From JBBSTY01 sp038235385 (GTDB taxonomy: Bacteria > Actinomycetota > Acidimicrobiia > Acidimicrobiales > Acidimicrobilacustridaceae): a stretch of DNA of 42,153 nt. Numbering within the stretch: position 1 is the first letter of the stretch; each line of letters opens with the position of its first letter. Under the pieces are notes generated by a model that was given only the letters and a program-made list of their open reading frames with translations, was not told the DNA's origin and did not search any database. Location of the stretch: contig JBBSTY010000015.1 in NCBI GenBank assembly GCA_038235385.1, positions 1 to 42,153 on the forward strand, read 5' to 3'. Shown here piece by piece: positions 8,053 through 15,833 of the stretch. Position numbers and translations under genes: made by a program.

Positions 8053-8424
8053 GTGGCGGTCGATCAGTTGTCCAGGATCTTCGCCGCGCTGGCGGATCCG
8101 ACGAGGCGCGACTTGGTCGCCCGCCTGGCATCGGGCGACTCCACCGTCGGCGAACTGGCCGATCCCTACGACGTGTCGGTCCAAGCGGTGTCGAAGCACA
8201 TCCAGGTGCTCACCGACGCCGGGCTCGTCACCAAGCGCAAGGACGCTCAACGGCGGGCCTGCCACCTCGAGGCCGAGGTGTTCGAGATGGTCACGACCTG
8301 GATCGAACGGTACCGAGACGAGGCACAGCAACGGTACGAACGCCTCGACGCCGTGCTCGCCGAGATGCAGCACACCGAAGGGTCTCCTCCCCCACTCCAA
8401 CAGCAGCAAGGAGCAGCATCATGA
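8053..8424 (+). CDS. ArsR-family transcriptional regulator
   Basis: 123 residues. It is a winged-helix repressor of the ArsR class usually paired with SRPBCC proteins: IFAALADPTRRDLVARLASG is the family opening, and VSVQAVSKHIQVLTDAGLV the recognition helix region. No cysteine metal site of the ArsR/SmtB type is visible, so metal sensing is not indicated. The start is GTG 8053, chosen because AAGGAG (8041-8046) sits six bases before it; the earlier TTG at 8035 lies inside the downstream inverted repeat. The stop overlaps the next ATG (ATGA). It is the first gene of a three-gene operon and probably represses its own promoter through the two inverted repeats just upstream. Confidence 0.9.
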   Translation: MAVDQLSRIFAALADPTRRDLVARLASGDSTVGELADPYDVSVQAVSKHIQVLTDAGLVTKRKDAQRRACHLEAEVFEMVTTWIERYRDEAQQRYERLDAVLAEMQHTEGSPPPLQQQQGAAS

Positions 8425-8906
8425 CGTCGACCGGCACCCGTCACCAGGTCTCGATCGAGGCCGATCCGGACCTACCCATCATCCGCATCGTCCGCGACTT
8501 CGATGCCACCCCCGACCAACTGATTCGGGCCCACACCGATCCCGACCAGTTCGTGAAGTGGGTCGGCCCGAACGGGATGGACACCCGGATCGTCGACTGG
8601 GACGCCACCACGGGCGGGCGCTGGCGATACGTCGCCGCTCGCGGGGGTGAGGAGTATGGCTTCCACGGCTGCTTCCACGAGGTCGGCGACGACCGCATCG
8701 TGCAGACGTTCACCTTCGATGGCCAGCCCCGCGACGTCGCGCTCGAGACGTTGTGGTTCGAGGACCTGGGCGCCGGCCGGACCCGGTTGCACGCCCAGTC
8801 GCTCGTCGACAGCTTCGAGGGGCGCGACCAGTGGCTCGCCAGCGGCATGGAGACCGGCGTCGCGGAGGGCTACACCAAGCTCGACGCCCTCATGGGGGAG
8901 CTCTGA
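8421..8906 (+). CDS. SRPBCC / AHSA1-like protein
   Basis: 161 residues. The N-terminal half reads IRIVRDFDATPDQLIRAHTD and then FVKWVGPNG, the typical opening of activator-of-Hsp90-like SRPBCC proteins, followed by GGRWRYV, GFHGCFHEV and TLWFEDLG; the end is the family's W-x-x-GM-x-x-G helix. SRPBCC folds form a deep hydrophobic pocket, but the ligand here is unknown. AAGGAG lies eight bases before the ATG. The gene overlaps the ArsR stop by four bases and shares one base with the next start (TGATG). Constant pairing of this family with ArsR regulators suggests a stress or ligand-response module. Confidence 0.88.
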   Translation: MTSTGTRHQVSIEADPDLPIIRIVRDFDATPDQLIRAHTDPDQFVKWVGPNGMDTRIVDWDATTGGRWRYVAARGGEEYGFHGCFHEVGDDRIVQTFTFDGQPRDVALETLWFEDLGAGRTRLHAQSLVDSFEGRDQWLASGMETGVAEGYTKLDALMGEL

Positions 8907-9460
8907 TGGACGACCCGGCCGAGACCCACCGGCGCATCGCAGGGTCGTTCACCGCAACCGTCGAGGGGACCGCACCTGACGCGTGGGACCAGCCCGCGCC
9001 CCCGGAGGGCTGGGTCGCCCGCGACGTCGTGCGCCACCTCGTCGAGTGGTTCCCCGCGTTCCTCGACGGCGCGACCGGCATCGAGCTGCCGTCGGGACCG
9101 TCGGTGGACGACGACCCCGTCGCGGCGTGGAGCGTCCAGTGCGCCGCCGTGCAGGCCCTGCTCGACGATCCCGGGCTCGCCGACCACGTGTACGACCTCC
9201 CGCACATCGGTTCGATGTCGCTCGGCCGGGCCATCGACATGATCTACACGGGCGATGTGTTCCTCCACCGCTGGGATCTGGCGCGGGCGACGGGCCAGGA
9301 CGAGACCCTCGACCCCGACACGTGCAGCACGATGCTCGAGCACATGGAGCCCATGGACGAGGCGCTGCGTCAGAGCGGCCAGTACGGACCGCGCACCGAG
9401 GTCCCGGACGGCTCGGACCCGCAGACGAAGCTGTTGGCGTTCATCGGGCGCACCCCGTGA
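8906..9460 (+). CDS. TIGR03086 / DinB-like maleylpyruvate-isomerase-type protein
   Basis: 184 residues. A four-helix DinB-like N-terminal domain is indicated by DAWDQPAPPEGWVARDVVRH, where W, P-EGW and the following H are the family marks, and by DVFLHRWDLARATGQD in the middle. The family includes mycothiol-dependent and metal-binding enzymes; histidines in RHLVEW and LHRWDLA could bind metal. GGGGGAG precedes the ATG, which overlaps the SRPBCC stop by one base. As the third gene of the ArsR operon it probably acts in the same response. The substrate is unknown. Confidence 0.82.
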   Translation: MDDPAETHRRIAGSFTATVEGTAPDAWDQPAPPEGWVARDVVRHLVEWFPAFLDGATGIELPSGPSVDDDPVAAWSVQCAAVQALLDDPGLADHVYDLPHIGSMSLGRAIDMIYTGDVFLHRWDLARATGQDETLDPDTCSTMLEHMEPMDEALRQSGQYGPRTEVPDGSDPQTKLLAFIGRTP

Positions 9461-9464
9461 GCCC

Positions 9465-9479
9465 CGAGCCGCAGGCTCG
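9465..9479. terminator. Small hairpin between convergent genes
   Basis: CGAGCC-GCA-GGCTCG is a perfect 6-bp stem with a three-base loop, five bases after the TIGR03086 stop and 28 bases from the holB stop on the other strand. There is no U tract. Confidence 0.35.
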
Positions 9480-9507
9480 CCAATCGATGCGGACCCTGCG
9501 AACCAGA

Positions 9508-10596
9508 TCAGTCCGCGAGCGGAGGAAGTGAGAAGAAGAGCGCCTGCAGCTGCAGGCGCTCGTTGGGGTTGCGGATGAGTGCCTCGTTCAGCGTGCCGAG
9601 GGCATCGATGGCGGCGAGGTACTCGGCGGGACGTTCGCTCGCCACGGCCGCGTCGCGGTACCGGCGGGCGAGGACCGCCAACCCGAAGCGGAGCTCGTCG
9701 GTGCGGAGCCGTCGCATCTCGCGCTTGTGATGATCGGCGAGGGTCTTGCGGCCGGATCCTCGCTCCCCGTAGAGCTCGACCCGGGCCTCCAGCGCCTCCA
9801 CCTCCGATGCGTGGCGCGCCTTGAGCGGCTCGGACGCGTCGTCGATCATGGCGAGGAGGTCGTCCGCGAGGGAGGTCACCGTGTGACCCCGGCCATCGAC
9901 GCGGCTGGCCACGTCGAACCAGGCCTGGCGACGCAGCGCGAGTCGAGGATCGCTGGCCAGCAGCTCCGCCCGGCGCAGGTCCCCGGCCGCGGCCGTCATC
10001 GCCTCGGACGCGACTTCGGAGGTCACGCCCGAGGCGAGGAGGTGGGCCATGATCGCCTCGTCGGCGACGGGTCCGAGATCGATGCGCACGCAGCGCGACG
10101 CGATGGTGATCAGATCCAGCGGGATGTCGTCGGCGAGGATCACGAAGAAGGTCCCCGGCGGTGGCTCCTCGATGGTCTTGAGCAGGATGGGACCGACCGA
10201 ATCGCTGACGAGGTGGAACTCGTCGAGGATCAGGACCTTGCGATCGCTCTCGACCGGCTTCCGGCTGGCGAGGTCCCGGACCGACCGGGCTTCGTCCGCA
10301 CGGATCGACGCACCCTCGCGTTCGACGACCACGAGATCGGGGTGCCGTTCCGCGAGCGCGAGGTGCACGTGGCGAGCGCGATCCGCTTCGGTGTCGGCCC
10401 CCGCGCTCAACAGCGCAGCGGCGAAGCCGAGGGCCAGATCCCGCTTGCCGGCGCCGCTCGGCCCCACCAGCAGGTAGGCGTGGACGGGCGCCAACGCCGC
10501 CGCCCGGAGCTCGGACAACGCCCGCTCCTGGCCCACCACGCCGGCCCACGGATCGATGTCCACCGCATCCACCGCCGCGCGGCCAGCCGCGCTCAC
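9508..10596 (-). CDS. holB: DNA polymerase III subunit delta'
   Basis: 362 residues. This is the clamp-loader delta' subunit of the replisome. The N-terminus has WAGVVGQERALSELRAAA, a P-loop GPSGAGKR (45-52), KVLILDEFHLVSDSVGPILL (Walker-B-like), KTIEEPPPGTFFVILADD and the SRC motif (TIASRCVRID) used against the neighbouring subunit. The zinc cysteines that delta'/DnaX proteins usually carry after the P-loop are missing: that stretch (about 65-85) has no Cys at all. The start is GTG 10596, overlapping the MFS stop by four bases. Order topA, MFS, holB on one strand indicates an operon-like cluster. Confidence 0.9.
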   Translation of the reverse strand: MSAAGRAAVDAVDIDPWAGVVGQERALSELRAAALAPVHAYLLVGPSGAGKRDLALGFAAALLSAGADTEADRARHVHLALAERHPDLVVVEREGASIRADEARSVRDLASRKPVESDRKVLILDEFHLVSDSVGPILLKTIEEPPPGTFFVILADDIPLDLITIASRCVRIDLGPVADEAIMAHLLASGVTSEVASEAMTAAAGDLRRAELLASDPRLALRRQAWFDVASRVDGRGHTVTSLADDLLAMIDDASEPLKARHASEVEALEARVELYGERGSGRKTLADHHKREMRRLRTDELRFGLAVLARRYRDAAVASERPAEYLAAIDALGTLNEALIRNPNERLQLQALFFSLPPLAD

Positions 10597-12119
10597 GGAC
10601 GTTGCCTGCGAGCAGGGTGGTCGGCGATGACCGCGTCGCGACGCCGGTCGCCGCTCTTGAGCGCCTGCCTGGCCATCAGACCGGCGGCGATGATGATCAG
10701 CGAGGCGATCCACAGCGTCAGCCGTACGCCGGGAAGCGCCAAGGACACCCCCGCGACATCGAGCGTCCGTGGGTTGGTGGCATCGTCGGACCGTCCGAGC
10801 AGCGTCGCGAGGAGGGGGCCCACGCTCATCGACACGATGAGGCAGAGGCGAACGAGGGTGTTGAGCGCGCCGAAGACCCTGCCGCGCAGCTCATCGTCCA
10901 CCTCGCTCTGCAGCGTTGCGTAGCCGAGGACGTACACCGGGCCGACGGCGACCCCCATGACGAACACGAAGGCGACCGAGACCCCGATCGTGCTCGACGA
11001 GGCCGCGCCGAACAGCGCCGCGCCGGCCACGAGGAGGGCCGAGCTGAAGAACACCTTCTGGTTCACCCGGCGTTGCACGATCGAGATGCCCACCACACCG
11101 GTGGCGACCCCGAACCCGAGCGCCGTCATGAAGAAGCCGTACCCGGCAGCGCCGGCGTTCAAGACGTCGCCGGAGTAGACGACCCCGAGCGGGATGAGCA
11201 TCCCGCCGCCGATGAGACCGGTGGCCAGCCCGATGTTCACGGCCCGGACGGTGGGGTTGATGAAGATGTAGTGCCACCCCTCCTTGAGCTCGCGGATGGT
11301 GCTGGCCCAATCGATGCGACCCCACCCCTTCTCGTCCGAGGATCGTTCGCGACGGGGGATGGCGAGACGTGAGATAAGCCACGCCGACCCGATGAAGGCG
11401 AGGGCTTGGAAGTAGAACGCGATGGCGACCTGATCGGTGCGGAGGAACTCGAACGAGCCGAGTCCGGCGAGCAGACCCGAGACCGTGGCCAGGAGCGCGA
11501 ACACGACCGACGCCAACGGGAACGTGCCGTAGGCGGCGGCCAAACCGAGCGAGTTGGCGGTGGTCAGGTGGTCACGGGGAACCAGGTTGGGAACCGTCGC
11601 CTCCTTGGCCGGCCCCCACAGCAGGGTCATCGTCTCCAACGCGAGCGCCGCCACCACCAGCCACGCCAGGCTTCCGACGAAGGGCAGCAGGACCACGACC
11701 CCGGCCCGGCCCAGGTTGCAGATGACCAGCACCTTCTTGCGATCCCACCGGTCGACCATCACCCCGGCCATCGGCGCCAGGAACAGCCCCGGGAGCACGC
11801 GAGCGGTGATCACCAGTCCGATCGCCGCCGATCCCTGTCCGCCGCCCACCTCGCCGGCGAGGAACGAGATCGCCAGGAGCCCGACCCAGTCGCCCATCGC
11901 CTGGACGACCTGGGCCAACCACAGTCGGAAGAAGTCGGTGGACCCGAAGACACGGGTGAGCCACCCCGCTTCGCCATCCTCGGCGATGCCGGCGATCGCA
12001 TCCGTCGTGACCTCGGCCGCGACCAAGGGATCCAGGGCGTCAGCACCACTCGGTCCGATCAGGTCGTCATCGTCCGAGCCGACGCCGTCCGATCGATCCT
12101 CGGGACGAAAGACGGCCAC
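10593..12119 (-). CDS. MFS transporter, orphan of the MFS-thymidylate kinase fusion
   Basis: 508 residues. After an acidic N-terminal tail of about 50 residues come roughly 12 hydrophobic segments, with motif A-like MVDRWDRKKVLVI between segments 2 and 3 and WGPAKEATVPNLV typical of MFS_3 exporters. In several actinobacteria, as I recall for Streptomyces, the gene between topA and holB encodes an MFS domain fused to thymidylate kinase (Tmk). Here the protein ends after the last membrane segment with a short basic tail and no kinase P-loop. The start GTG 12119 has no ribosome site, but TAGCGT lies exactly six bases upstream. The substrate is unknown. Confidence 0.88.
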   Translation of the reverse strand: MAVFRPEDRSDGVGSDDDDLIGPSGADALDPLVAAEVTTDAIAGIAEDGEAGWLTRVFGSTDFFRLWLAQVVQAMGDWVGLLAISFLAGEVGGGQGSAAIGLVITARVLPGLFLAPMAGVMVDRWDRKKVLVICNLGRAGVVVLLPFVGSLAWLVVAALALETMTLLWGPAKEATVPNLVPRDHLTTANSLGLAAAYGTFPLASVVFALLATVSGLLAGLGSFEFLRTDQVAIAFYFQALAFIGSAWLISRLAIPRRERSSDEKGWGRIDWASTIRELKEGWHYIFINPTVRAVNIGLATGLIGGGMLIPLGVVYSGDVLNAGAAGYGFFMTALGFGVATGVVGISIVQRRVNQKVFFSSALLVAGAALFGAASSSTIGVSVAFVFVMGVAVGPVYVLGYATLQSEVDDELRGRVFGALNTLVRLCLIVSMSVGPLLATLLGRSDDATNPRTLDVAGVSLALPGVRLTLWIASLIIIAAGLMARQALKSGDRRRDAVIADHPARRQRP

Positions 12120-12125
12120 GACGAA

Positions 12126-12131
12126 ACGCTA
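12126..12131 (-). promoter_or_regulatory. -10-like element before the MFS gene
   Basis: TAGCGT on the minus strand, six bases from the GTG start at 12119; it lies in the 37-base gap after topA and suggests a leaderless internal promoter for MFS-holB. Confidence 0.45.
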
Positions 12132-12156
12132 CCGTCCGCCCCGAGGGGCGAGGTCA

Positions 12157-14982
12157 TCAACCATCGGATGACGCGTCGGAACCGCCGGTCGCAGACGCCA
12201 CCTTCTTGCTCGCGACCTTCTTGTTCGCCGCCTTCTTGTTCGCCGCCTTCTTGCTCGCGACCTTCTTGCTCGCCGCCTTCGTGCTCGCCGCCTTCTTCGC
12301 CGGTCGCTTCCTCGTCGCTCCGGCAGCCTTCTTCTTCGCCGGACCCTTCAGGCGCCGGTCCGACAGCAGCTCCGAGGCACGCTCGTCGGTGATGGTGTCG
12401 ACATCGTCGCCCTTGGGGAGGGTGGCGTGGGTCTCCCCGTCGGTGACGTAGACCCCGAACCGACCGTCCTTGATCGACATCGCCTTCTGGCTGATCGGGT
12501 CGGTGCCCAACTGACGGAGGGGCGGCTTCGGCGCACGCTTGCCCCGCATCTTCGGTTGCGCGAACCGGGCGAGCGCGTCCTGGAGCGTGACGGTCAGGAT
12601 CTGCTCCTCGGTATCGAGGTTGCGGCTGTCGCTCTTGTCGTCGGCCAGCACCTTCTTGAGGTACGGACCGTTGGGCCCGTTGTGCGCAGTGATGGCGATG
12701 CCGTCGTTGGGATCGATCCCGACTTGGCGGGGCAGGCTCAGCAGCTCCAGCGCGTCCTGCAGCGTGATGTGATCGAGGGTCATGGTCTGGAACAGCGACG
12801 CCATCTTCGGCTTGGTGCCGGCCTCGTCGTCGTAGTCGCCGAGCTGCACGTACGGGCCGAACCGCCCGCCCTTGGCGTAGATCGGAAGTCCGGTCTCGGG
12901 ATCGTCGCCGAGAACGGTTCCGCCCTTGGGCACGGCCAGGAGCTCGAGCGCCTTCTCGACGGTGAGCTCATCGGGCGCGAGCGAGTCGGGGATCGACGCG
13001 GTGTCGGAGCCACGTTTGACGTACGGGCTGTTGCTGCTGCCCGGTTTGGCGACGATGGGCACGCCGTCGGGATCGAGACCGATCAGGGTGGAGTTGATCG
13101 CCTCGGCATCGATGCCATCGATCTGCGACGCGACCATGGCCTTGAGGCCCAGGCTGGTCGGGCTGTCGGAGCCGTCGCTCCCGTCGTCGGAGCCGAAGTA
13201 GAAGCCGGTCAGCCAGTGGACGAGGTCCTCCTTGCCGCCGGCGATGCTGTCGAGGTCGTCCTCCATCCGGGCGGTGAAGGCGTAGTCGACCAGGTTCGGG
13301 AAGTGGGTCTCGAGCAGGTTGACGATGGCCATGGCCCGCCAGGTCGGCACGAGCGCCATGCCCCGCTTGCGGACGTAGTCGCGATCCACGATGGTCTTGA
13401 TGATCGACGCATAGGTCGACGGGCGGCCCACGCCGAGCTCCTCGAGCCGCTTGACGAGCGACGCCTCGGTGTACCGAGGCGGAGGTTGGGTCTCGTGCCC
13501 GTGGGGCTCGACCCGGTGCACGTCGAGCGCGTCGCCCTCCGAAAGCGGGGGCAGCTGGGCCTCGCGCTCGTCGGCATCGTCGCCTTCGTCGCGGTCGACG
13601 ACGTAGGCGAGCCGGAAGCCCTGATGGGCGATGATCGTGCCGCTGGTGGTGAACTCCGCGTCTCGTCCCGAGGCCGCCTGCGCGCCGAGGCGGACGGTGA
13701 CCGTCTCGCCGGTGGCGTCGGTCATCTGCGAGGCGATGGTGCGCTTCCAGATCAGCTCGTACACCCGGGCGTCGTTGGCGTTGACCTCACGGGCGACGGC
13801 ATCGGGCGCTCGGAACACGTCGCCCGCGGGACGGATGGCCTCGTGAGCCTCCTGCGCGTTCTTGACCTTCTTGGCGTACTGACGCGGCGCATCGGGGAGG
13901 TAGGCGGCTCCGTAGCGCTGCGTGATCTCGGCCCGGGCGGCCGTGAGCGCGGTCTGGGACAACGTCGTGGAGTCGGTCCGCATGTAGGTGATGTATCCGG
14001 CCTCGTACAGGCTCTGCGCGGACCGCATGGCCATCGATGCCGACAGCCGCAGCTTGCGGCCGGCCTCCTGCTGGAAGGTGGAGGTGATGAACGGCGCGGC
14101 AGGACGGCGCCGGTAGGGCTTGCGCTCGACCGACCGCACCGAGAACGTCGCCGACCCGAGCTCGTCCGCGAGACCGGTGGCGGTCGCCTCGTCGAGCACG
14201 ATCGAGCCTTCGCGACTGACGGTGCCGGTCTGGTCGAAGTCCTTGCCGGTGGCCACGCGGCTGCCGTCGAGTTGCACGAGCGTCGCGCCGAAGGTCCTCG
14301 AGGCCTCGGCTCCGGGAGCGACCGAGCTCGAGAAGTCCCCGTCGAGGTTCCAGTAGCTGGCGGCGACGAACCCCGTGCGCTCGCGCTCACGCTCGACGAC
14401 GAGGCGACAGCCCACGCTCTGCACACGACCGACGGTGGCGCCGCGACCGACCTTCTGGCGTGCGGTGCTGGCCAGCGGCCCGTACCCGTAGATGCGGTCG
14501 AGGAGTCGGCGGGCCTCCTGGGCGTCGACCAGGCGGCGATCGATGTCACGGGGGTTCTCGATGGCGGTTCGGATCGCCTGTGGGGTGATCTCGTGGAACA
14601 CCATGCGCTTGACGGGCATCGACGGTGGCGGCTTCAGGACCTCGAGCAGGTGCCACGCGATCGCCTCTCCCTCGCGATCCTCATCCGTCGCGAGGTAGAG
14701 CTCGGAGGCGTCCTTGAGCTTGGCCTTGAGATCCCGGATGCGACTGCGCTTGTCGGGGCTGATGATGTAGAGGGGCTTGAACCCGTTGTCGACATCGACG
14801 CCGAGGATCTCCCACTTCTTCTTCTCCGACTCGGGGACCTCGGCGGCGTTGGCGGGAAGGTCGCGGATGTGGCCGACCGACGCCTCGAGCATGGCGTCGT
14901 CGAACTCACCGTCGTCGGCGAGGAACCGGGCGATCGTCCGCGCTTTGGCGGGCGACTCCACGATCACCAGGGGGTTGGCCAT
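12157..14982 (-). CDS. topA: DNA topoisomerase I
   Basis: 941 residues. Type IA topoisomerase relaxing negative supercoils. The Toprim domain opens with NPLVIVESPAKARTIARFL and carries the DEDREGEAIAWHL metal motif. The catalytic tyrosine is Y333 in YITYMRTDSTTLS. The C-terminal half contains repeated actinobacterial TopA modules of the type GLPIYAKGGRFGPYVQLGD instead of zinc fingers. It ends in a lysine/alanine tail (about 890-930) made of five-residue KKxAx repeats, known in mycobacteria to bind DNA and aid processivity. The ATG at 14982 lacks a ribosome site and fits a leaderless promoter just upstream. It heads the topA-MFS-holB set. Confidence 0.97.
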   Translation of the reverse strand: MANPLVIVESPAKARTIARFLADDGEFDDAMLEASVGHIRDLPANAAEVPESEKKKWEILGVDVDNGFKPLYIISPDKRSRIRDLKAKLKDASELYLATDEDREGEAIAWHLLEVLKPPPSMPVKRMVFHEITPQAIRTAIENPRDIDRRLVDAQEARRLLDRIYGYGPLASTARQKVGRGATVGRVQSVGCRLVVERERERTGFVAASYWNLDGDFSSSVAPGAEASRTFGATLVQLDGSRVATGKDFDQTGTVSREGSIVLDEATATGLADELGSATFSVRSVERKPYRRRPAAPFITSTFQQEAGRKLRLSASMAMRSAQSLYEAGYITYMRTDSTTLSQTALTAARAEITQRYGAAYLPDAPRQYAKKVKNAQEAHEAIRPAGDVFRAPDAVAREVNANDARVYELIWKRTIASQMTDATGETVTVRLGAQAASGRDAEFTTSGTIIAHQGFRLAYVVDRDEGDDADEREAQLPPLSEGDALDVHRVEPHGHETQPPPRYTEASLVKRLEELGVGRPSTYASIIKTIVDRDYVRKRGMALVPTWRAMAIVNLLETHFPNLVDYAFTARMEDDLDSIAGGKEDLVHWLTGFYFGSDDGSDGSDSPTSLGLKAMVASQIDGIDAEAINSTLIGLDPDGVPIVAKPGSSNSPYVKRGSDTASIPDSLAPDELTVEKALELLAVPKGGTVLGDDPETGLPIYAKGGRFGPYVQLGDYDDEAGTKPKMASLFQTMTLDHITLQDALELLSLPRQVGIDPNDGIAITAHNGPNGPYLKKVLADDKSDSRNLDTEEQILTVTLQDALARFAQPKMRGKRAPKPPLRQLGTDPISQKAMSIKDGRFGVYVTDGETHATLPKGDDVDTITDERASELLSDRRLKGPAKKKAAGATRKRPAKKAASTKAASKKVASKKAANKKAANKKVASKKVASATGGSDASSDG
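12202..12297 (-). repeat. 15-bp tandem repeat coding the TopA lysine tail
   Basis: On the plus strand the unit reads close to GCCGCCTTCTTGTTC, about six copies in a row with small changes. It encodes repeats such as KKAAN and KKVAS. Copy number should vary easily between strains through slippage. Confidence 0.8.
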
Positions 14983-14989
14983 GAGCGGA

Positions 14990-15019
14990 AGGATTGAGCG
15001 GCCGCCCCGGCGCTGTCAA
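14990..15019 (-). promoter_or_regulatory. topA promoter, probably leaderless
   Basis: On the minus strand a perfect TTGACA (15019-15014) and AATCCT (14995-14990) are 18 bases apart. Transcription would begin about seven bases on, at or one base before the ATG at 14982, which has no ribosome site. Confidence 0.6.
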
Positions 15020-15084
15020 CTCCCTCCCCGCCGAGGCGCCCGCCGGAGAGGTCGGTGACAGGCGGGGTGATCGCCGTCTCGCCC

Positions 15085-15117
15085 TTGACTCCGACCTCGT
15101 GGTTAGGAATACTTTAC
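15085..15117 (+). promoter_or_regulatory. Promoter with overlapping TTAGG half-site
   Basis: TTGACT (15085-15090) and AATACT (15108-15113) are 17 bases apart. TTAGG (15103-15107) sits in the spacer against the -10. TTAGG is the outer half of the DtxR/IdeR iron box, but the second half is not conserved, so iron control is only suggested by the Bfd and bacterioferritin genes that follow. Confidence 0.5.
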
Positions 15118-15139
15118 GGAGTACGGCAGGACGGCCCGG

Positions 15140-15514
15140 ATGAACAGGTCAACCATGGCTCTCGCTTCGATCACCACGACCTCCACCCCCACGTTCGCCG
15201 GGCGCGCGCGGCGCATGGAGGTCAGCGGTTCGTCCACCACCGTGCAGCTCGAGGATGGTCGGTGCGTCACGTTGGCAGCCGTTCCCGATCCGATCAGCGC
15301 TCGGCGCATCCGCCGATGCGTCAACCGGGTTGCGTCGGTCCGCATCGACGGGAGCATCGAGCGTCCTGTCGCCCACGTCCGGGGCATCGGCCACCGGCTC
15401 CCAGTGGCCTTCGACATCCCCCTCGCCGCGGCACTCGCGCTCATGGAAGCCGGTGTCCCCACCGTCGTGGGGCTCGCCACCCTCGGCGTCATCGACCACG
15501 GGAGGTCACGCTGA
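15140..15514 (+). CDS. Hypothetical protein upstream of Bfd-like gene
   Basis: 124 residues; I do not recognise the family. The N-terminal third is polar. The middle has TTVQLEDGRCVTLAAVPDPI, then a basic stretch RRIRRCVNRVASVRI. The last third reads VRGIGHRLPVAFDIPLAAAL and ALMEAGVPTVVGLATLGV, a regular alpha/beta pattern. Two cysteines are present, too few for an iron-sulphur cluster alone. The start is ATG 15140, with AGGA eight bases upstream and a promoter 27 bases further; ATG 15155 is an alternative. The stop shares a base with the next ATG (TGATG), so it is translationally coupled to the ferredoxin gene and probably acts in iron or redox handling. That is inference from context only. 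Confidence 0.65.
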   Translation: MNRSTMALASITTTSTPTFAGRARRMEVSGSSTTVQLEDGRCVTLAAVPDPISARRIRRCVNRVASVRIDGSIERPVAHVRGIGHRLPVAFDIPLAAALALMEAGVPTVVGLATLGVIDHGRSR

Positions 15515-15711
15515 TGGTGGTGTGCCACTGCAACGCGGTGAACGACCGGGCCATCCGGGCCGAGATCGAGTCGGGGGCGCTCGACGTGTCCCAGGTCGCC
15601 GAGCGGTGCGGCGCCGGCGCCGACTGCGGCGGCTGCCAGCCACTCGTCGAGCGTCTGCTGGCCACGTTCGGTCTCGAACCCGAACCGGCCACCGCCAGCG
15701 TCGCCGCCTGA
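15514..15711 (+). CDS. bfd: Bacterioferritin-associated ferredoxin-like [2Fe-2S] protein
   Basis: 65 residues, the usual Bfd size. The cysteine pattern is CHC near the N-terminus (VVCHCNAVNDRAIR) and CGAGADCGGC later, with C-x-x-C ligands in GADCGGCQP, as in the BFD domain. Bfd proteins bind the bacterioferritin shell and pass electrons in to release stored iron as Fe(II). The bacterioferritin gene begins 122 bases downstream, supporting that role. GGGAGGT lies seven bases before the ATG. A nitrite-reductase-type BFD domain is the alternative but is normally part of a larger protein. Confidence 0.88.
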   Translation: MVVCHCNAVNDRAIRAEIESGALDVSQVAERCGAGADCGGCQPLVERLLATFGLEPEPATASVAA

Positions 15712-15833
15712 ACCTGCGCGATCGGTGCCGTCGCACCCTCCGCCGGATGGCCCCGGCCGGCACCTCGCACTCGATGGATCGGCACCCCGGTGTGCGATGA
15801 TGCACCGTCGACAAGTCGTTCTCAGGAGGCGCG

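Noticed and set aside
12427..14997. An 856-residue plus-strand frame opposite topA
   Set aside because: The topA motifs on the minus strand are unambiguous; the opposite frame is a codon-bias artefact.
15792..15805. GTGC-GATGAT-GCAC palindrome before bfr as an iron operator
   Set aside because: The arms are only four bases and do not match DtxR/IdeR or Fur boxes; too weak to claim.
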